Shown here: positions 1-7,686 of the stretch, piece after piece | Layout: every line of letters begins with the position of its first letter | How positions within the stretch are numbered: the stretch's first letter is position 1 | Source: Microbacterium sp. 1.5R | GTDB lineage: Bacteria > Actinomycetota > Actinomycetes > Actinomycetales > Microbacteriaceae | Assembly (NCBI RefSeq): GCF_007667425.1 | Contig: NZ_VDRC01000001.1 | Location: 1,197,379-1,261,378, forward strand | Length of the DNA: 64,000 nt | Reading direction: 5' to 3' | Made by a program: the position numbers and the translations under genes | The notes under the pieces: generated by a model | Database searches by the model: none | What the model saw: the letters and a program-made list of their open reading frames with translations, nothing else | Told to the model about the DNA's origin: nothing

Positions 1-36
1 CGGATGCCGGGCGTCGGCCCGTTCGAGGAGGAGCAC

Positions 37-1038
37 ATGCCAGCCAGCGTCAAAGACGTCGCCGCACTCGCCGGCGTGTCCTCGTCGACGGTCTCCAACT
101 ACCTGAACCACCCGCACGTCCTCGGCGCGCGCAGCTCCGAGCGGGTCCGCGCCGCGATCGAGCAGCTCGGCTACGTGCCGAACGAGTCGGCCCGTCAGCT
201 GCGGGCGGGGGCGAGCCGCACGCTGGCGCTGATCCTGCTCGATGCATGGATCCCGTACTTCCAGGAACTCTCACGCGGCGTCGAGGACGTCGCGCGAGAA
301 GGCGGCTGGTCGCTGTTCTTCAGCAACAGCAACCGTGACGGCGAGCTCGAGCGACGCAACATCGAGATGTTCGAGGCGCACCGCGTGCAGGGCATCGTGA
401 TCTACCCGCTCGGCGACGTGGTGCCCCGCCTCGAACAGCTCGCGGAGCGCGGCATCCGGTCCGTCGTCATCGGACCCATCCGGGAGTCGCCCACCGTGGG
501 TTCGGTGCTGTTCGACGACCGGGGCGGCGGCCGCCTCGCCGGCGAACACCTGCTGAGCATCGGGCGCCGTGGACTGGTCTTCGTGGGGGCGCCGACCGTC
601 AGCCAGTCGAACGACCGCCTGCAGGGTCTGCGGGATGCCGTCGACGGGACCGACGCCTCGGTCGATGTGATCGACGTCGTGCACCTCGCCACCGAAGACG
701 GGCTCGACGTCGGGGCGCGCATCGCCGCCCTGCCCGAGGCCGAGCGCCCCGATGCCGTGTTCGCCGCCAACGACATGGTCGCGATCGGGGTCATGACGGA
801 GTTGCTGCGCCACGGCATCCGGGTTCCCGACGACATCGCCCTCGTGGGATTCGACGACGTGGCCCAGGCCCACCAGACCGTGGTGCCGCTCACGAGCGTG
901 CGGCAGCCGGCGTATGAGATCGGCCGCGCCGCCGGTGCGGCGCTGCTGCGTCAGCTGGCGGAGCCCGCAGCCGAACTGCCCGAGCCGACGCCGTTCGCGG
1001 CCGAGCTCGTGGTGCGCGCCTCGACCGTCGGGAGCTGA
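37..1038 (+). CDS. LacI family transcriptional regulator
   Basis: A 333-residue DNA-binding repressor of the LacI/GalR family. The N-terminal helix-turn-helix (residues 4-30, with the VKDVAALAGVSSSTVSNYL signature) is followed by a hinge and a periplasmic-binding-protein-like sugar domain that ends with the conserved LTSVRQP strand. The ATG at 37 is preferred over an in-frame ATG at 4 because GAGGAG lies just upstream and the HTH then starts at the usual place. It converges on the aldo/keto reductase to its right with a 32-bp gap. The genes it controls are not visible; it may belong to a locus left of the window. Its effector is probably a sugar, by family only. Confidence 0.93.
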   Translation: MPASVKDVAALAGVSSSTVSNYLNHPHVLGARSSERVRAAIEQLGYVPNESARQLRAGASRTLALILLDAWIPYFQELSRGVEDVAREGGWSLFFSNSNRDGELERRNIEMFEAHRVQGIVIYPLGDVVPRLEQLAERGIRSVVIGPIRESPTVGSVLFDDRGGGRLAGEHLLSIGRRGLVFVGAPTVSQSNDRLQGLRDAVDGTDASVDVIDVVHLATEDGLDVGARIAALPEAERPDAVFAANDMVAIGVMTELLRHGIRVPDDIALVGFDDVAQAHQTVVPLTSVRQPAYEIGRAAGAALLRQLAEPAAELPEPTPFAAELVVRASTVGS

Positions 1039-1070
1039 GCGTGCCCTGATCCTCCCCGCCCAGGTCGGGC

Positions 1071-2033
1071 TCAGGGGATCAATCCCTCCGACGCGAGCTC
1101 CTCCCACAGCGCCGCGGGGATGTCGACCGCGGCGAACTGCGCGTTCTGCCGCAGCTGTTCCGGGCGGCTGCCGCCGACGACGACCGACGTGACGACGTCC
1201 GACTGCAGCGGGAACTGCACCGCGGCAGCGGGCAGCGGCACGTGGTGGTCGGCGCAGATCCGGGCTATGCGGACCACCCGCTCCCACAGCTCGTCCGGCA
1301 GTTGGCCGTACTCGTATCGCCCGTCGCGCCGCGGCTCGCTCGACGCGAGCAGTCCGGAGTTGAAGACCGATGCGGCGACGATGCCCGTCCCGCGCTCCCG
1401 GCACGCCGGCAGCACCTCTTCGGCGGCCGGCTGCTCGAGCAGCGTGTAGCGGCCGGCGACCATGACGAGGTCGAGATCGGCGGCCCGGACGGCTGCGGCG
1501 AGCGCATCCGACTGCATCGATCCGATGCCGATCGCGGTCACCTCTCCGTCGGCGCGCAGCCGCTCGAGCGCGGGCAGTGCCTCCGCGATCGCGAGGTCGA
1601 GGTCGTGCCGCTCCGGGTCGTGCAGGTACACGAGGTCGATGCGCTCGATGCCGAGCCGCTCTCGGGACTCGTCGAGGCTGGTGCGGATGCCGTCGGCCGA
1701 GAAGTCCCACACGCGCTGCAGATCGTCCGGAACGTGGAAGTCGTTCGCCGTGTCGAGTCCGCCCTCGTGGTCGGGGTTTGGCCGCAGCAGGCGTCCGACC
1801 TTGGTCGACAGCACGTACTCGTCGCGCGGCTTGGTCTGCAGGAAGGCCCCGAGGCGCCGCTCAGAGAGGCCGAGCCCGTAGTGCGGGGCGGTGTCGTAAT
1901 AGCGGACCCCGCTGTCCCAGGCCGCGTTGAGCACGGCCAGAGCCTCGTCATCGTTGAGCTCGCGGAACAGGTTGCCGACGTTGGCGGCGCCGTATCCGAG
2001 CGCGGGGATCGTCAGCCGGTCAGACCGCGACAT
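1071..2033 (-). CDS. aldo/keto reductase, probable L-fucose (6-deoxysugar) 1-dehydrogenase
   Basis: A 320-residue cytosolic NAD(P)-dependent oxidoreductase of the aldo/keto reductase fold. The catalytic tetrad is intact: Asp47, Tyr52, Lys78 and His138 (in YLHDPE). The C-terminal half carries the cofactor-binding [10 protein letters not shown] segment. The ATG start overlaps the last 14 bases of the upstream L-fuconate dehydratase, so the two are one transcript. In the known non-phosphorylating fucose route the first step is oxidation of L-fucose (or D-arabinose) to the lactone, and relatives of this enzyme do that. Substrate assignment rests mainly on this neighbourhood; other aldoses are possible. 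Confidence 0.85.
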   Translation of the reverse strand: MSRSDRLTIPALGYGAANVGNLFRELNDDEALAVLNAAWDSGVRYYDTAPHYGLGLSERRLGAFLQTKPRDEYVLSTKVGRLLRPNPDHEGGLDTANDFHVPDDLQRVWDFSADGIRTSLDESRERLGIERIDLVYLHDPERHDLDLAIAEALPALERLRADGEVTAIGIGSMQSDALAAAVRAADLDLVMVAGRYTLLEQPAAEEVLPACRERGTGIVAASVFNSGLLASSEPRRDGRYEYGQLPDELWERVVRIARICADHHVPLPAAAVQFPLQSDVVTSVVVGGSRPEQLRQNAQFAAVDIPAALWEELASEGLIP

Positions 2034-3315
2034 GCTCGCCCGTCCACGTGTAGGCCTCGATGCTGCCTGCCTTCATCTCCATGCCCGCCCCCGCGGCGGT
2101 CGGCGCCATGTACGAGCCGCCCTGGATGTCGGTGGGCACGACGAAGTGCTCGTGCAGGTGGTCGACGAACTCGATCATGCGGCCTTCGCGGGTGCCGGTG
2201 ACGGCGACGAAGTCGAACATCGACAGGTGCTGCACGGCTTCGCACAGCCCCACGCCTCCGGCATGCGGGCACACGGGCACGCCGAACTTCGCGGCGAGCA
2301 GCAGGTTGGCGATGTTCTCGTTGACGCCGGCGACGCGCACGGCGTCGATCTGCATGACGGAGATCGCGTCGGCCTGGAGCAGCTGCTTGAAGATCACGCG
2401 GTTCTGGGCGTGCTCGCCCGTGGCGACGCGGATCGGCGCGACCCCGCGGGCGATCTCGGCGTGGCCGAGCACGTCGTCGGGGCTCGTGGGCTCCTCGATC
2501 CACGCGGGGTGGAACTCGGCGAGCGCGTTCACCCACTCGATCGCCTCCGACACCTCCCAGCGCTGGTTCGCGTCGATCGCGATGGGGAAGTCGGGGCCGC
2601 ACACCTCGCGGGCTTTGCGGAAGCGGCGGATGTCGTCGTCGAGGTCGGCGCCGACCTTGAGCTTGATCTGGGTGAAGCCGTCGGCCATCGCTTCGCGCGC
2701 GAGGCGTTCGAGCTTCTCGTCCGAGTAGCCGAGCCAACCGGGACTGGTGGTGTATCCGGGGTAGCCGGTGGCGAGCAGCTCCTGCTCGCGCTCGGCGCGG
2801 CCGGGTTCGGCGGCGCGCAGGATCTCGAGCGCCTCGGCCGGCGTGAGCGCGTTGGTCAGGTACCGGAAGTCGACGAGGTCGACGAGCTCCTCCGGGGTCA
2901 TCCGTGCCAGCAGCTGCCACAGCGGCAGCCCCGCCCGCTTGGCCTTGATGTCCCACAGCGCGTTGATGACCGCGCCGATGGCCATGTGCATGACGCCCTT
3001 CTCGGGACCGAGCCAGCGCAGCTGCGAGTCGCCGATGATGTCGCGGAACGTTCCGCCCATGTCGTCGAGCAGCGGTTCGATCTCGCGGCCGACGAGGTGT
3101 CCGGCGAGGGCGTCGATCGCGGCGACCTGCACGTCGTTGCCCCGGCCGATCGTGAAGACGAAGGCGTGCCCGTCGATGCCGTCCGCGGCGTCGGTTCGGA
3201 CGATCACGTACGCCGCCGAGTAGTCGGGGTCGGGGTTCATGGCATCCGACCCGTCCAGGCTGAGCGAGGTGGGGAAGCGGATGTCGGTGGTGTCGAGGGC
3301 GACGATGCGGCTCAC
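2020..3315 (-). CDS. L-fuconate dehydratase
   Basis: A 431-residue enolase-superfamily dehydratase converting L-fuconate to 2-keto-3-deoxy-L-fuconate. Metal and acid-base residues appear in order: the KxK pair Lys218/Lys220, Asp248 with Asn250, Glu274, Glu301 and His351. As far as I recall this numbering coincides with the characterised Xanthomonas FucD, which is strong family evidence. The GTG at 3315 is chosen because GAGAGG lies 5 nt upstream; the longer reading from the ATG at 3372 would start inside the promoter. It leads a two-gene transcript with the aldo/keto reductase and is divergent from the hydrolase gene at 3451, sharing an overlapping promoter region. Confidence 0.93.
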   Translation of the reverse strand: MSRIVALDTTDIRFPTSLSLDGSDAMNPDPDYSAAYVIVRTDAADGIDGHAFVFTIGRGNDVQVAAIDALAGHLVGREIEPLLDDMGGTFRDIIGDSQLRWLGPEKGVMHMAIGAVINALWDIKAKRAGLPLWQLLARMTPEELVDLVDFRYLTNALTPAEALEILRAAEPGRAEREQELLATGYPGYTTSPGWLGYSDEKLERLAREAMADGFTQIKLKVGADLDDDIRRFRKAREVCGPDFPIAIDANQRWEVSEAIEWVNALAEFHPAWIEEPTSPDDVLGHAEIARGVAPIRVATGEHAQNRVIFKQLLQADAISVMQIDAVRVAGVNENIANLLLAAKFGVPVCPHAGGVGLCEAVQHLSMFDFVAVTGTREGRMIEFVDHLHEHFVVPTDIQGGSYMAPTAAGAGMEMKAGSIEAYTWTGEHVAV

Positions 3316-3357
3316 GGGTTCCTCTCGGGCACGGCAGGGGACGTCCGTGCAGATCCC

Positions 3358-3386
3358 TTGGAGTGTAAACATCCGATGTCTATACT
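3358..3386 (+). promoter_or_regulatory. promoter of the hydrolase-SDR transcript
   Basis: TTGGAG (3358-3363) and TATACT (3381-3386) are separated by 17 bp. The -35 box overlaps the -10 box of the opposite promoter, so the two polymerases would compete for the same DNA. Confidence 0.65.
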
Positions 3387-3391
3387 GTCAA
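3362..3391 (-). promoter_or_regulatory. promoter of the L-fuconate dehydratase transcript
   Basis: Read on the minus strand, a perfect TTGACA (3391-3386) is followed after 18 bp by TACACT (3367-3362). This leaves a leader of about 40 nt before the GTG at 3315. Confidence 0.65.
3371..3382. promoter_or_regulatory. candidate operator of the FadR-type regulator
   Basis: ATCCGATGTCTA sits between the boxes of both divergent promoters. Its reverse complement, TAGACATCGGAT, recurs exactly at 6197-6208 in front of the regulator and lactonase genes. It includes most of the near-perfect palindrome ACATC-C-GATGT at 3369-3379. A shared operator is inferred, not shown. Confidence 0.5.
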
Positions 3392-3450
3392 CGAGGCGGG
3401 CCGCCACGACGCGGCCCGGACCGACGACGATCCGACCGAGCAGGAGAGAC

Positions 3451-4311
3451 ATGAAGTTCGCACGCCTAGGGGCCCTCGGGGCCGAGATCCCGGTCCTCGT
3501 CGACGGAGACCGCTACTTCGATCTGCGGTCCGTGACATCCGATGTGGACGGTGCGTTCCTCGCCGGGGATGTGCGCGCGCAGGTCGAGGCCGCCCTCGCC
3601 GACGGCGGTCTGCCCGAGCTCGAGGATGCCGCGTCGCTGCGCATCGGCGCGCCCATCGCACGCCCGAGCGCCGTCATCTGCATCGGCCAGAACTATGCGG
3701 CCCACGCCCGCGAGTCGGGCGCCGAGCCGCCCACCGTGCCGATCATGTTCCTGAAGACCCCGAACACGGTGGTCGGACCGAACGACTCCGTCACGATCCC
3801 CCGCGGCAGCGAGAAGACCGACTGGGAGGTCGAGCTCGGCATCGTGATCGGAGCCCGCGCGGCGTATCTCGACTCCCCCGACGAGGCAGACGCCCACATC
3901 GCCGGGTACGTGGTCGCGAACGACGTCTCGGAGCGGGCGTTCCAGATGGAGGTCTCCGGCGGCCAGTGGTCGAAGGGCAAGATCGCCGCGGGCTTCAACC
4001 CGACCGGTCCGTGGCTGGTGACGCCCGACGAGGTCGAGGTCGGCTCGCTGCGACTGCGCAGCTGGGTAGGCGGCGAGCCCCGCCAGGACTCGAACACGAA
4101 CGACATGATCTTCGACGTCCGCACGATCGTCCACCACCTGTCGCAGTACGTCACGCTGGAGCCGGGAGACCTCATCCTCACGGGCACCCCGCAGGGCGTC
4201 GCGTTCGGGGGCAAATTCCCCTACCTGACGGCGGGCGACGTCGTCGACATCGAGATCGAAGGACTCGGGCATCAGCGCCAGGAGTTCGTGGCATGGGAGG
4301 CACAGAAGTGA
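3451..4311 (+). CDS. fumarylacetoacetate hydrolase family protein, probable 2,4-diketo-3-deoxy-L-fuconate hydrolase
   Basis: A 286-residue enzyme of the FAH fold. An N-terminal cap is followed by the catalytic domain beginning at ICIGQNYAAHA (about residue 76). Metal ligands Glu126 and Glu128 (in WEVELG) and Asp158 (in ANDVSER) are present, and GTPQGVAFG lies near the C-terminus. In the known route it hydrolyses 2,4-diketo-3-deoxy-L-fuconate to pyruvate and L-lactate. The ATG at 3451 follows AGGAGAG; the long upstream open frame is a shadow of the dehydratase. Its stop overlaps the GTG start of the dehydrogenase, so the two are coupled. Exact substrate is inferred from the neighbours. Confidence 0.88.
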   Translation: MKFARLGALGAEIPVLVDGDRYFDLRSVTSDVDGAFLAGDVRAQVEAALADGGLPELEDAASLRIGAPIARPSAVICIGQNYAAHARESGAEPPTVPIMFLKTPNTVVGPNDSVTIPRGSEKTDWEVELGIVIGARAAYLDSPDEADAHIAGYVVANDVSERAFQMEVSGGQWSKGKIAAGFNPTGPWLVTPDEVEVGSLRLRSWVGGEPRQDSNTNDMIFDVRTIVHHLSQYVTLEPGDLILTGTPQGVAFGGKFPYLTAGDVVDIEIEGLGHQRQEFVAWEAQK

Positions 4312-5066
4312 CCGGAGCACTCGACGGACTCGTCGCGATCGTCACGGGCGGGGCATCCGGCCTCGGCGCCGCGATCGCCGCACGTCTGCACGCCGACGGC
4401 GCGGAGATCGCCGTTCTCGACCGCGACACCTCGGGGGCGGATGCCGCGTTCGCCGCGTTCACGGCCGACGTCTCCGACCGGGCGTCGGTGGATGCCGCGG
4501 TCGCGGCCGTCGCCGAGCGCTTCGGCCGCATCGACATCGTCGTCAACAACGCGGGCATCGGCGCGCAGGGCGACGTCACCGCGAACGACGACGACGAGTG
4601 GGCGCGGGTGCTGTCGATCAACGTCACCGGCATCGCGCGGGTGACGGCGGCTGCGCTGCCGTGGCTGCGGAAGTCGCCGAGCGCGTCGATCTGCAACACG
4701 GCGTCGATCGCCTCGACCACCGGTCTGCCGCAGCGGGCGCTGTACAGCGCGTCGAAGGGCGCCGTCGAGGCGCTCACGCGCGCCATGGCGACCGACCACC
4801 TGCGCGAGGGCATCCGCGTCAACGCGGTGAACCCTGGCACCGCCGACACCCCATGGGTCGGTCGGCTGCTCGACACCGCGGCCGACCCCGAGGCCGAGCG
4901 CGCCGCCCTGGCAGCTCGACAGCCGCACGGAAGGCTCGTGTCGCCCAGCGAGGTCGCGGCGGCCGTGGCCTACCTCGTCTCCCCCGACGCGGGGTCGACG
5001 ACGGGCACGTTCCTCGAGGTCGACGGCGGCATGGCGCGACTGCGCCTTCGCCCCGTCGGCAGCTGA
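4308..5066 (+). CDS. short-chain dehydrogenase, probable 2-keto-3-deoxy-L-fuconate dehydrogenase
   Basis: A 252-residue classical SDR. The dinucleotide-binding TGGASGLG lies at residues 13-20, NNAG at 80-83, and the active-site Ser133, Tyr146 and Lys150 (YSASK) are in place. The C-terminal GTFLEVDGG is typical of NAD-dependent members. GTG at 4308 overlaps the preceding stop (GTGA) and is served by GGGAGG at 4295, which explains why no spacer exists. In the pathway it oxidises the C4 hydroxyl of 2-keto-3-deoxyfuconate to give the substrate of the upstream hydrolase. It ends opposite the lactonase gene; the gap holds a long inverted repeat. Confidence 0.85.
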   Translation: MTGALDGLVAIVTGGASGLGAAIAARLHADGAEIAVLDRDTSGADAAFAAFTADVSDRASVDAAVAAVAERFGRIDIVVNNAGIGAQGDVTANDDDEWARVLSINVTGIARVTAAALPWLRKSPSASICNTASIASTTGLPQRALYSASKGAVEALTRAMATDHLREGIRVNAVNPGTADTPWVGRLLDTAADPEAERAALAARQPHGRLVSPSEVAAAVAYLVSPDAGSTTGTFLEVDGGMARLRLRPVGS

Positions 5067-5101
5067 CCGCCGCCGGGCCCCGTTCGCACGCACGTCCATC
5101 C

Positions 5102-5195
5102 AGTTGGCACCTATTGCCGGAATCCACGCCGAATTCCGACAGCAGGTGCCAACTCAAACGAGCACCAGGCGCCAAGGGCGCAGCAGGTGCCGACT
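5102..5195. repeat. intergenic inverted repeat (AGTTGGCACCT element)
   Basis: Two 22-bp arms, 5102-5123 and 5133-5154, match at 19 of 22 positions in inverted orientation around a 9-nt loop; both outer ends read AGTTGGCACCT. A third half-copy, AGCAGGTGCCGACT, lies at 5182-5195. It separates two convergent genes. A related half-site pair occurs at 34373-34425, again between convergent genes, so this looks like a dispersed element that may also terminate transcription. Confidence 0.75.
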
Positions 5196-5212
5196 CGAGG
5201 CGCGGACCCGCG

Positions 5213-6181
5213 TCAGTCCCCGCGGAGCCAACCGAGGATGCCGCGGCGCGGCGGCTCCTCGGCATCCTGCGCCCTGCGCCCGCCGAGACCGTAGAACTCC
5301 TCGGCGTTGCGCCAGAAGAGCGCGTCGAGGTCGTGGCCGCGCGCCTGCGCCCAGTCGGCCACCGTCTCCGCCCAGCGGTCGCGCGCGTGCGGCTGGTAGG
5401 TCGCGGACCCGTCCGCCGGAGCGTGCGGGTCGCCCTCTTCCGCGGGGCCGATGACCGAGACGGGCCAGTCGCTCCCCCACATCAGCCGGTCTACGCCGAA
5501 GGCGTCGGCTGCGGCGTCGAGGAACGGCACGAATTGCTCCGCCGTCCAGTCGCCCCCGGCTTCGGCGGGCAGTCCGGAGAGCTTGCACGACACCTGCGGA
5601 TGCCGCGCGAGGTCGTCGAGGTCGCGCACCCACTCGGGACTCGGCCCCACGGGTGCGCCCCCGGTGCCGACGGCGGGCTTGCCGAGATGGTCGAGCGCGA
5701 TCCGGAGCTCGGGCACCGCGGCGGCGAGGCGCGAGACCTCGGGCAGCTGCGCTTCACGGATGCACGCGTCGAAGGTCCACCCCCGGGCCGCGACCTCGCG
5801 GGCGCCGGTGATGAAGGCGGCGGAGACGGCGAGTCCATCCGCCTCGTCCTGCAGGATGTGCCGCACACCGACGACGAGCGGCTCGCTCTCGAGGCCCTCG
5901 AGGTGGGCGGTGGTGTCGGTTCCGCGGTCGAGGCGGGCGCCGGCGACGATGCCGGCGACCCCGACCGTCTGCGCGAGCCCCGCCACCCACTGCACCTCGG
6001 CGAGGAAGTCGTCGTCGTCGGTGCCCGCCTGCACGAAGACGGCGTTCTCGTTCGTGGCGCGGGTGATGCGCGCGTGGTCGATCTCGGTGTCGCCGAACCG
6101 CCAGGCGAGCGCTCCGTCCAGCCAGGAGTAATGCAGGACCTCGGGATCCCACAGGTGCAGGTGCGAATCGAGTACGCGCAT
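5213..6181 (-). CDS. amidohydrolase family 2 protein, probable L-fucono-lactonase
   Basis: A 322-residue metal-dependent hydrolase of the amidohydrolase-2 group. It opens with DSHLHLWDP (His7 and His9 as metal ligands), has LDHLGKP in the middle, and WGSDWPV carrying the catalytic Asp near residue 260. Such enzymes open sugar lactones; here it would convert L-fucono-lactone to L-fuconate, completing the set. The ATG at 6181 is preferred over the one at 6211 because AGGATGG lies upstream and the HxH strand then starts at residue 4. It is transcribed away from the FadR-type regulator, with the shared 12-bp motif in between. Confidence 0.86.
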   Translation of the reverse strand: MRVLDSHLHLWDPEVLHYSWLDGALAWRFGDTEIDHARITRATNENAVFVQAGTDDDDFLAEVQWVAGLAQTVGVAGIVAGARLDRGTDTTAHLEGLESEPLVVGVRHILQDEADGLAVSAAFITGAREVAARGWTFDACIREAQLPEVSRLAAAVPELRIALDHLGKPAVGTGGAPVGPSPEWVRDLDDLARHPQVSCKLSGLPAEAGGDWTAEQFVPFLDAAADAFGVDRLMWGSDWPVSVIGPAEEGDPHAPADGSATYQPHARDRWAETVADWAQARGHDLDALFWRNAEEFYGLGGRRAQDAEEPPRRGILGWLRGD

Positions 6182-6196
6182 GCGACCATCCTGCCG

Positions 6197-6208
6197 TAGA
6201 CATCGGAT
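6197..6208. promoter_or_regulatory. second copy of the candidate fucose operator
   Basis: TAGACATCGGAT is an exact 12-bp match, in inverted orientation, to 3371-3382. It lies 8 bp upstream of the TAGGAT box of the regulator gene and 16 bp upstream of the lactonase start, where a repressor could control both directions. Confidence 0.5.
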
Positions 6209-6215
6209 CAATCGC

Positions 6216-6221
6216 TAGGAT
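6216..6221 (+). promoter_or_regulatory. -10 box, likely leaderless start of the regulator
   Basis: TAGGAT lies 6 nt before the ATG at 6228, so transcription would begin at or next to the start codon. Confidence 0.5.
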
Positions 6222-6227
6222 GACGCC

Positions 6228-6905
6228 ATGGCGGTGACTGACGAGGCGATCGAGAAGATCAAGGCGATGATCGTGTCGGGCGAACTCGCTCCCGGCGACC
6301 GTCTCCCGCCCGAAAAGGAGCTGTCGGAGCGCCTCGGCCTGTCTCGCAACTCGATGCGCGAGGCGGTGAAGGCGCTCGAGGTGATCCGCGTGCTCGACGT
6401 GCGCCGCGGCGACGGCACCTACGTCACGAGCCTCGAGCCGCATCTGCTGCTGGAGGCCATCTCGTTCGTCGTCGACATGCACGACGACGACTCGATGCTC
6501 GAGATCTTCGCGGTGCGGCGGATGCTGGAGTCGCAGGCCACCGGGCTCGCTGCCTCTCTCGCCACCGACGACGCGATCGCGCGCATCGCGGCGGAGGTCG
6601 ACTCCATCGACGCGTCGGTGAGCATCGAGGAGCTGGTGGAGCACGACATCCGCTTCCATCGGGAGATCGTGGCGATGTCGGGCAACGCCTACCTGGCGAG
6701 TCTCATCGAGCACCTCAGCAGCCAGACGGTCAGGGCGCGCATCTGGCGTGGACTCACCGAGGGCGGCGCGGCCGAGCGCACCCTGTCGGAGCATCACGCC
6801 ATCGCCGATGCCATCGCGCAGCACGATCCCGCGCTCGCGACGTCGCTCGCGACGGCCCACATCGCGGGCGTGGAGCGGTGGCTGCGCCAGGCGGCGTCCG
6901 CCTGA
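6228..6905 (+). CDS. GntR family regulator, FadR/FCD subgroup
   Basis: A 225-residue repressor. The N-terminal winged helix (about residues 1-70) contains LPPEKELSERLGLSRNSMREAVKAL, split here by the recognition helix. The helical FCD ligand domain follows, with metal-binding candidates Asp and His around HDIRFH and in the SEHHAI helix. The adjacent 12-bp motif is repeated in the dehydratase/hydrolase promoter, so it probably controls the whole fucose set and itself, with a pathway intermediate as effector. That link is inference from position and motif sharing. The ATG may be leaderless. Confidence 0.92.
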   Translation: MAVTDEAIEKIKAMIVSGELAPGDRLPPEKELSERLGLSRNSMREAVKALEVIRVLDVRRGDGTYVTSLEPHLLLEAISFVVDMHDDDSMLEIFAVRRMLESQATGLAASLATDDAIARIAAEVDSIDASVSIEELVEHDIRFHREIVAMSGNAYLASLIEHLSSQTVRARIWRGLTEGGAAERTLSEHHAIADAIAQHDPALATSLATAHIAGVERWLRQAASA

Positions 6906-6920
6906 ACGGTTCGGGTCGCG

Positions 6921-7580
6921 TCAGGCCCCGAGGCGCACCATGGCGGCGTCGAACTCGGCCGCCGAGCTGTCGCTCACCCCGTGGAACAGCACGGCGTCGA
7001 GCACATCGGGGGCCGCGGTGAAGTAGGGAACACCTGCGAGCCGCAGCCCCGTGATGTCGTCCGGCGACCGCAGGCTCGCGGCGAGCACGTTCGATCCGCT
7101 GCCTGCGCACATCAGCTGCATCTCGGCGATCACGGCATCGCCGTCGATCCCGGCATCCCGCATCCGTCCGAGGTACGGGGCGATGTAGTGCGCGCCGATG
7201 CTCGCGCACGCGAGCGCCTGCGCGACGGAGTACACGGCAGTGACCAGGACCGTCGCGCCGTCACGGACGAGGACGGATGCCGCGGCGAAGCCGTCGCGCG
7301 TCGCAGGCACCTTCACGGCGACGCGATCGCCGAGCGCGCGGATGCCCTCGGCGTTGCGCAGGAACGATGCGGTGTCGCCGCCCCAGGTCTGGAAGAACAC
7401 CTCGCGGGCGCCCTCCGCTGTCCAGCGCGCGTAGAGGTCGGGGATCTCAGCCGCCGTACGGCCGCCTCGCTCGAGGATCGTCGGGTTCGTGGTCACGCCG
7501 TGCACGACGCCGGTGGCGAGGAGCGCCGACACCCGGGCGAGATCGGCGCTGTCGACGTAGAGGCGGGGGGACACGGCCAT
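6921..7580 (-). CDS. transaldolase / fructose-6-phosphate aldolase-like protein
   Basis: A 219-residue class I aldolase of the small transaldolase (FSA/TalC) group. The Schiff-base lysine is Lys90 in VAVKVPATRDG, and VTTNPTI at residues 29-35 is a family hallmark. The C-terminus AAEFDAAMVRLG fits a small member. ATG at 7580 is served by AAGGAG at 7585-7590; a much longer open frame extending to 9167 is an artefact of high GC. It faces away from ribokinase across a region with a perfect palindrome, suggesting common control. Whether it acts on fructose 6-phosphate or another sugar phosphate cannot be read from sequence. Confidence 0.88.
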   Translation of the reverse strand: MAVSPRLYVDSADLARVSALLATGVVHGVTTNPTILERGGRTAAEIPDLYARWTAEGAREVFFQTWGGDTASFLRNAEGIRALGDRVAVKVPATRDGFAAASVLVRDGATVLVTAVYSVAQALACASIGAHYIAPYLGRMRDAGIDGDAVIAEMQLMCAGSGSNVLAASLRSPDDITGLRLAGVPYFTAAPDVLDAVLFHGVSDSSAAEFDAAMVRLGA

Positions 7581-7596
7581 GGATCTCCTTGAGCAC

Positions 7597-7614
7597 AACC
7601 TGTCGTTACAGGTT
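7597..7614. promoter_or_regulatory. palindromic operator candidate
   Basis: AACCTGT-CGTT-ACAGGTT has perfect 7-bp arms. Its core GT(N4)AC fits the spacing of the GTNTANAC core known for HutC-subgroup GntR proteins, and such a regulator is encoded at 9094. Confidence 0.6.
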
Positions 7615-7686
7615 CGGATTCGGCTAATGTAATGACAGCCGCGGAGGATGTCAAAGCACCGCGGATCGATGACGATCAGGAGCCCC

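Noticed and set aside
271..1710. 479-codon open frame on the minus strand across the LacI and aldo/keto reductase genes
   Set aside because: Arg/Ala-rich translation typical of a high-GC shadow; both overlapping genes have clear domains.
1927..3450. Long 5' extension of the hydrolase gene on the plus strand
   Set aside because: It is antisense to the L-fuconate dehydratase, and an ATG with AGGAGAG at 3451 gives the family N-terminus.
5213..6181. Start at 6211 for the lactonase
   Set aside because: It would overlap the shared operator motif; the ATG at 6181 has AGGATGG and the right N-terminus.
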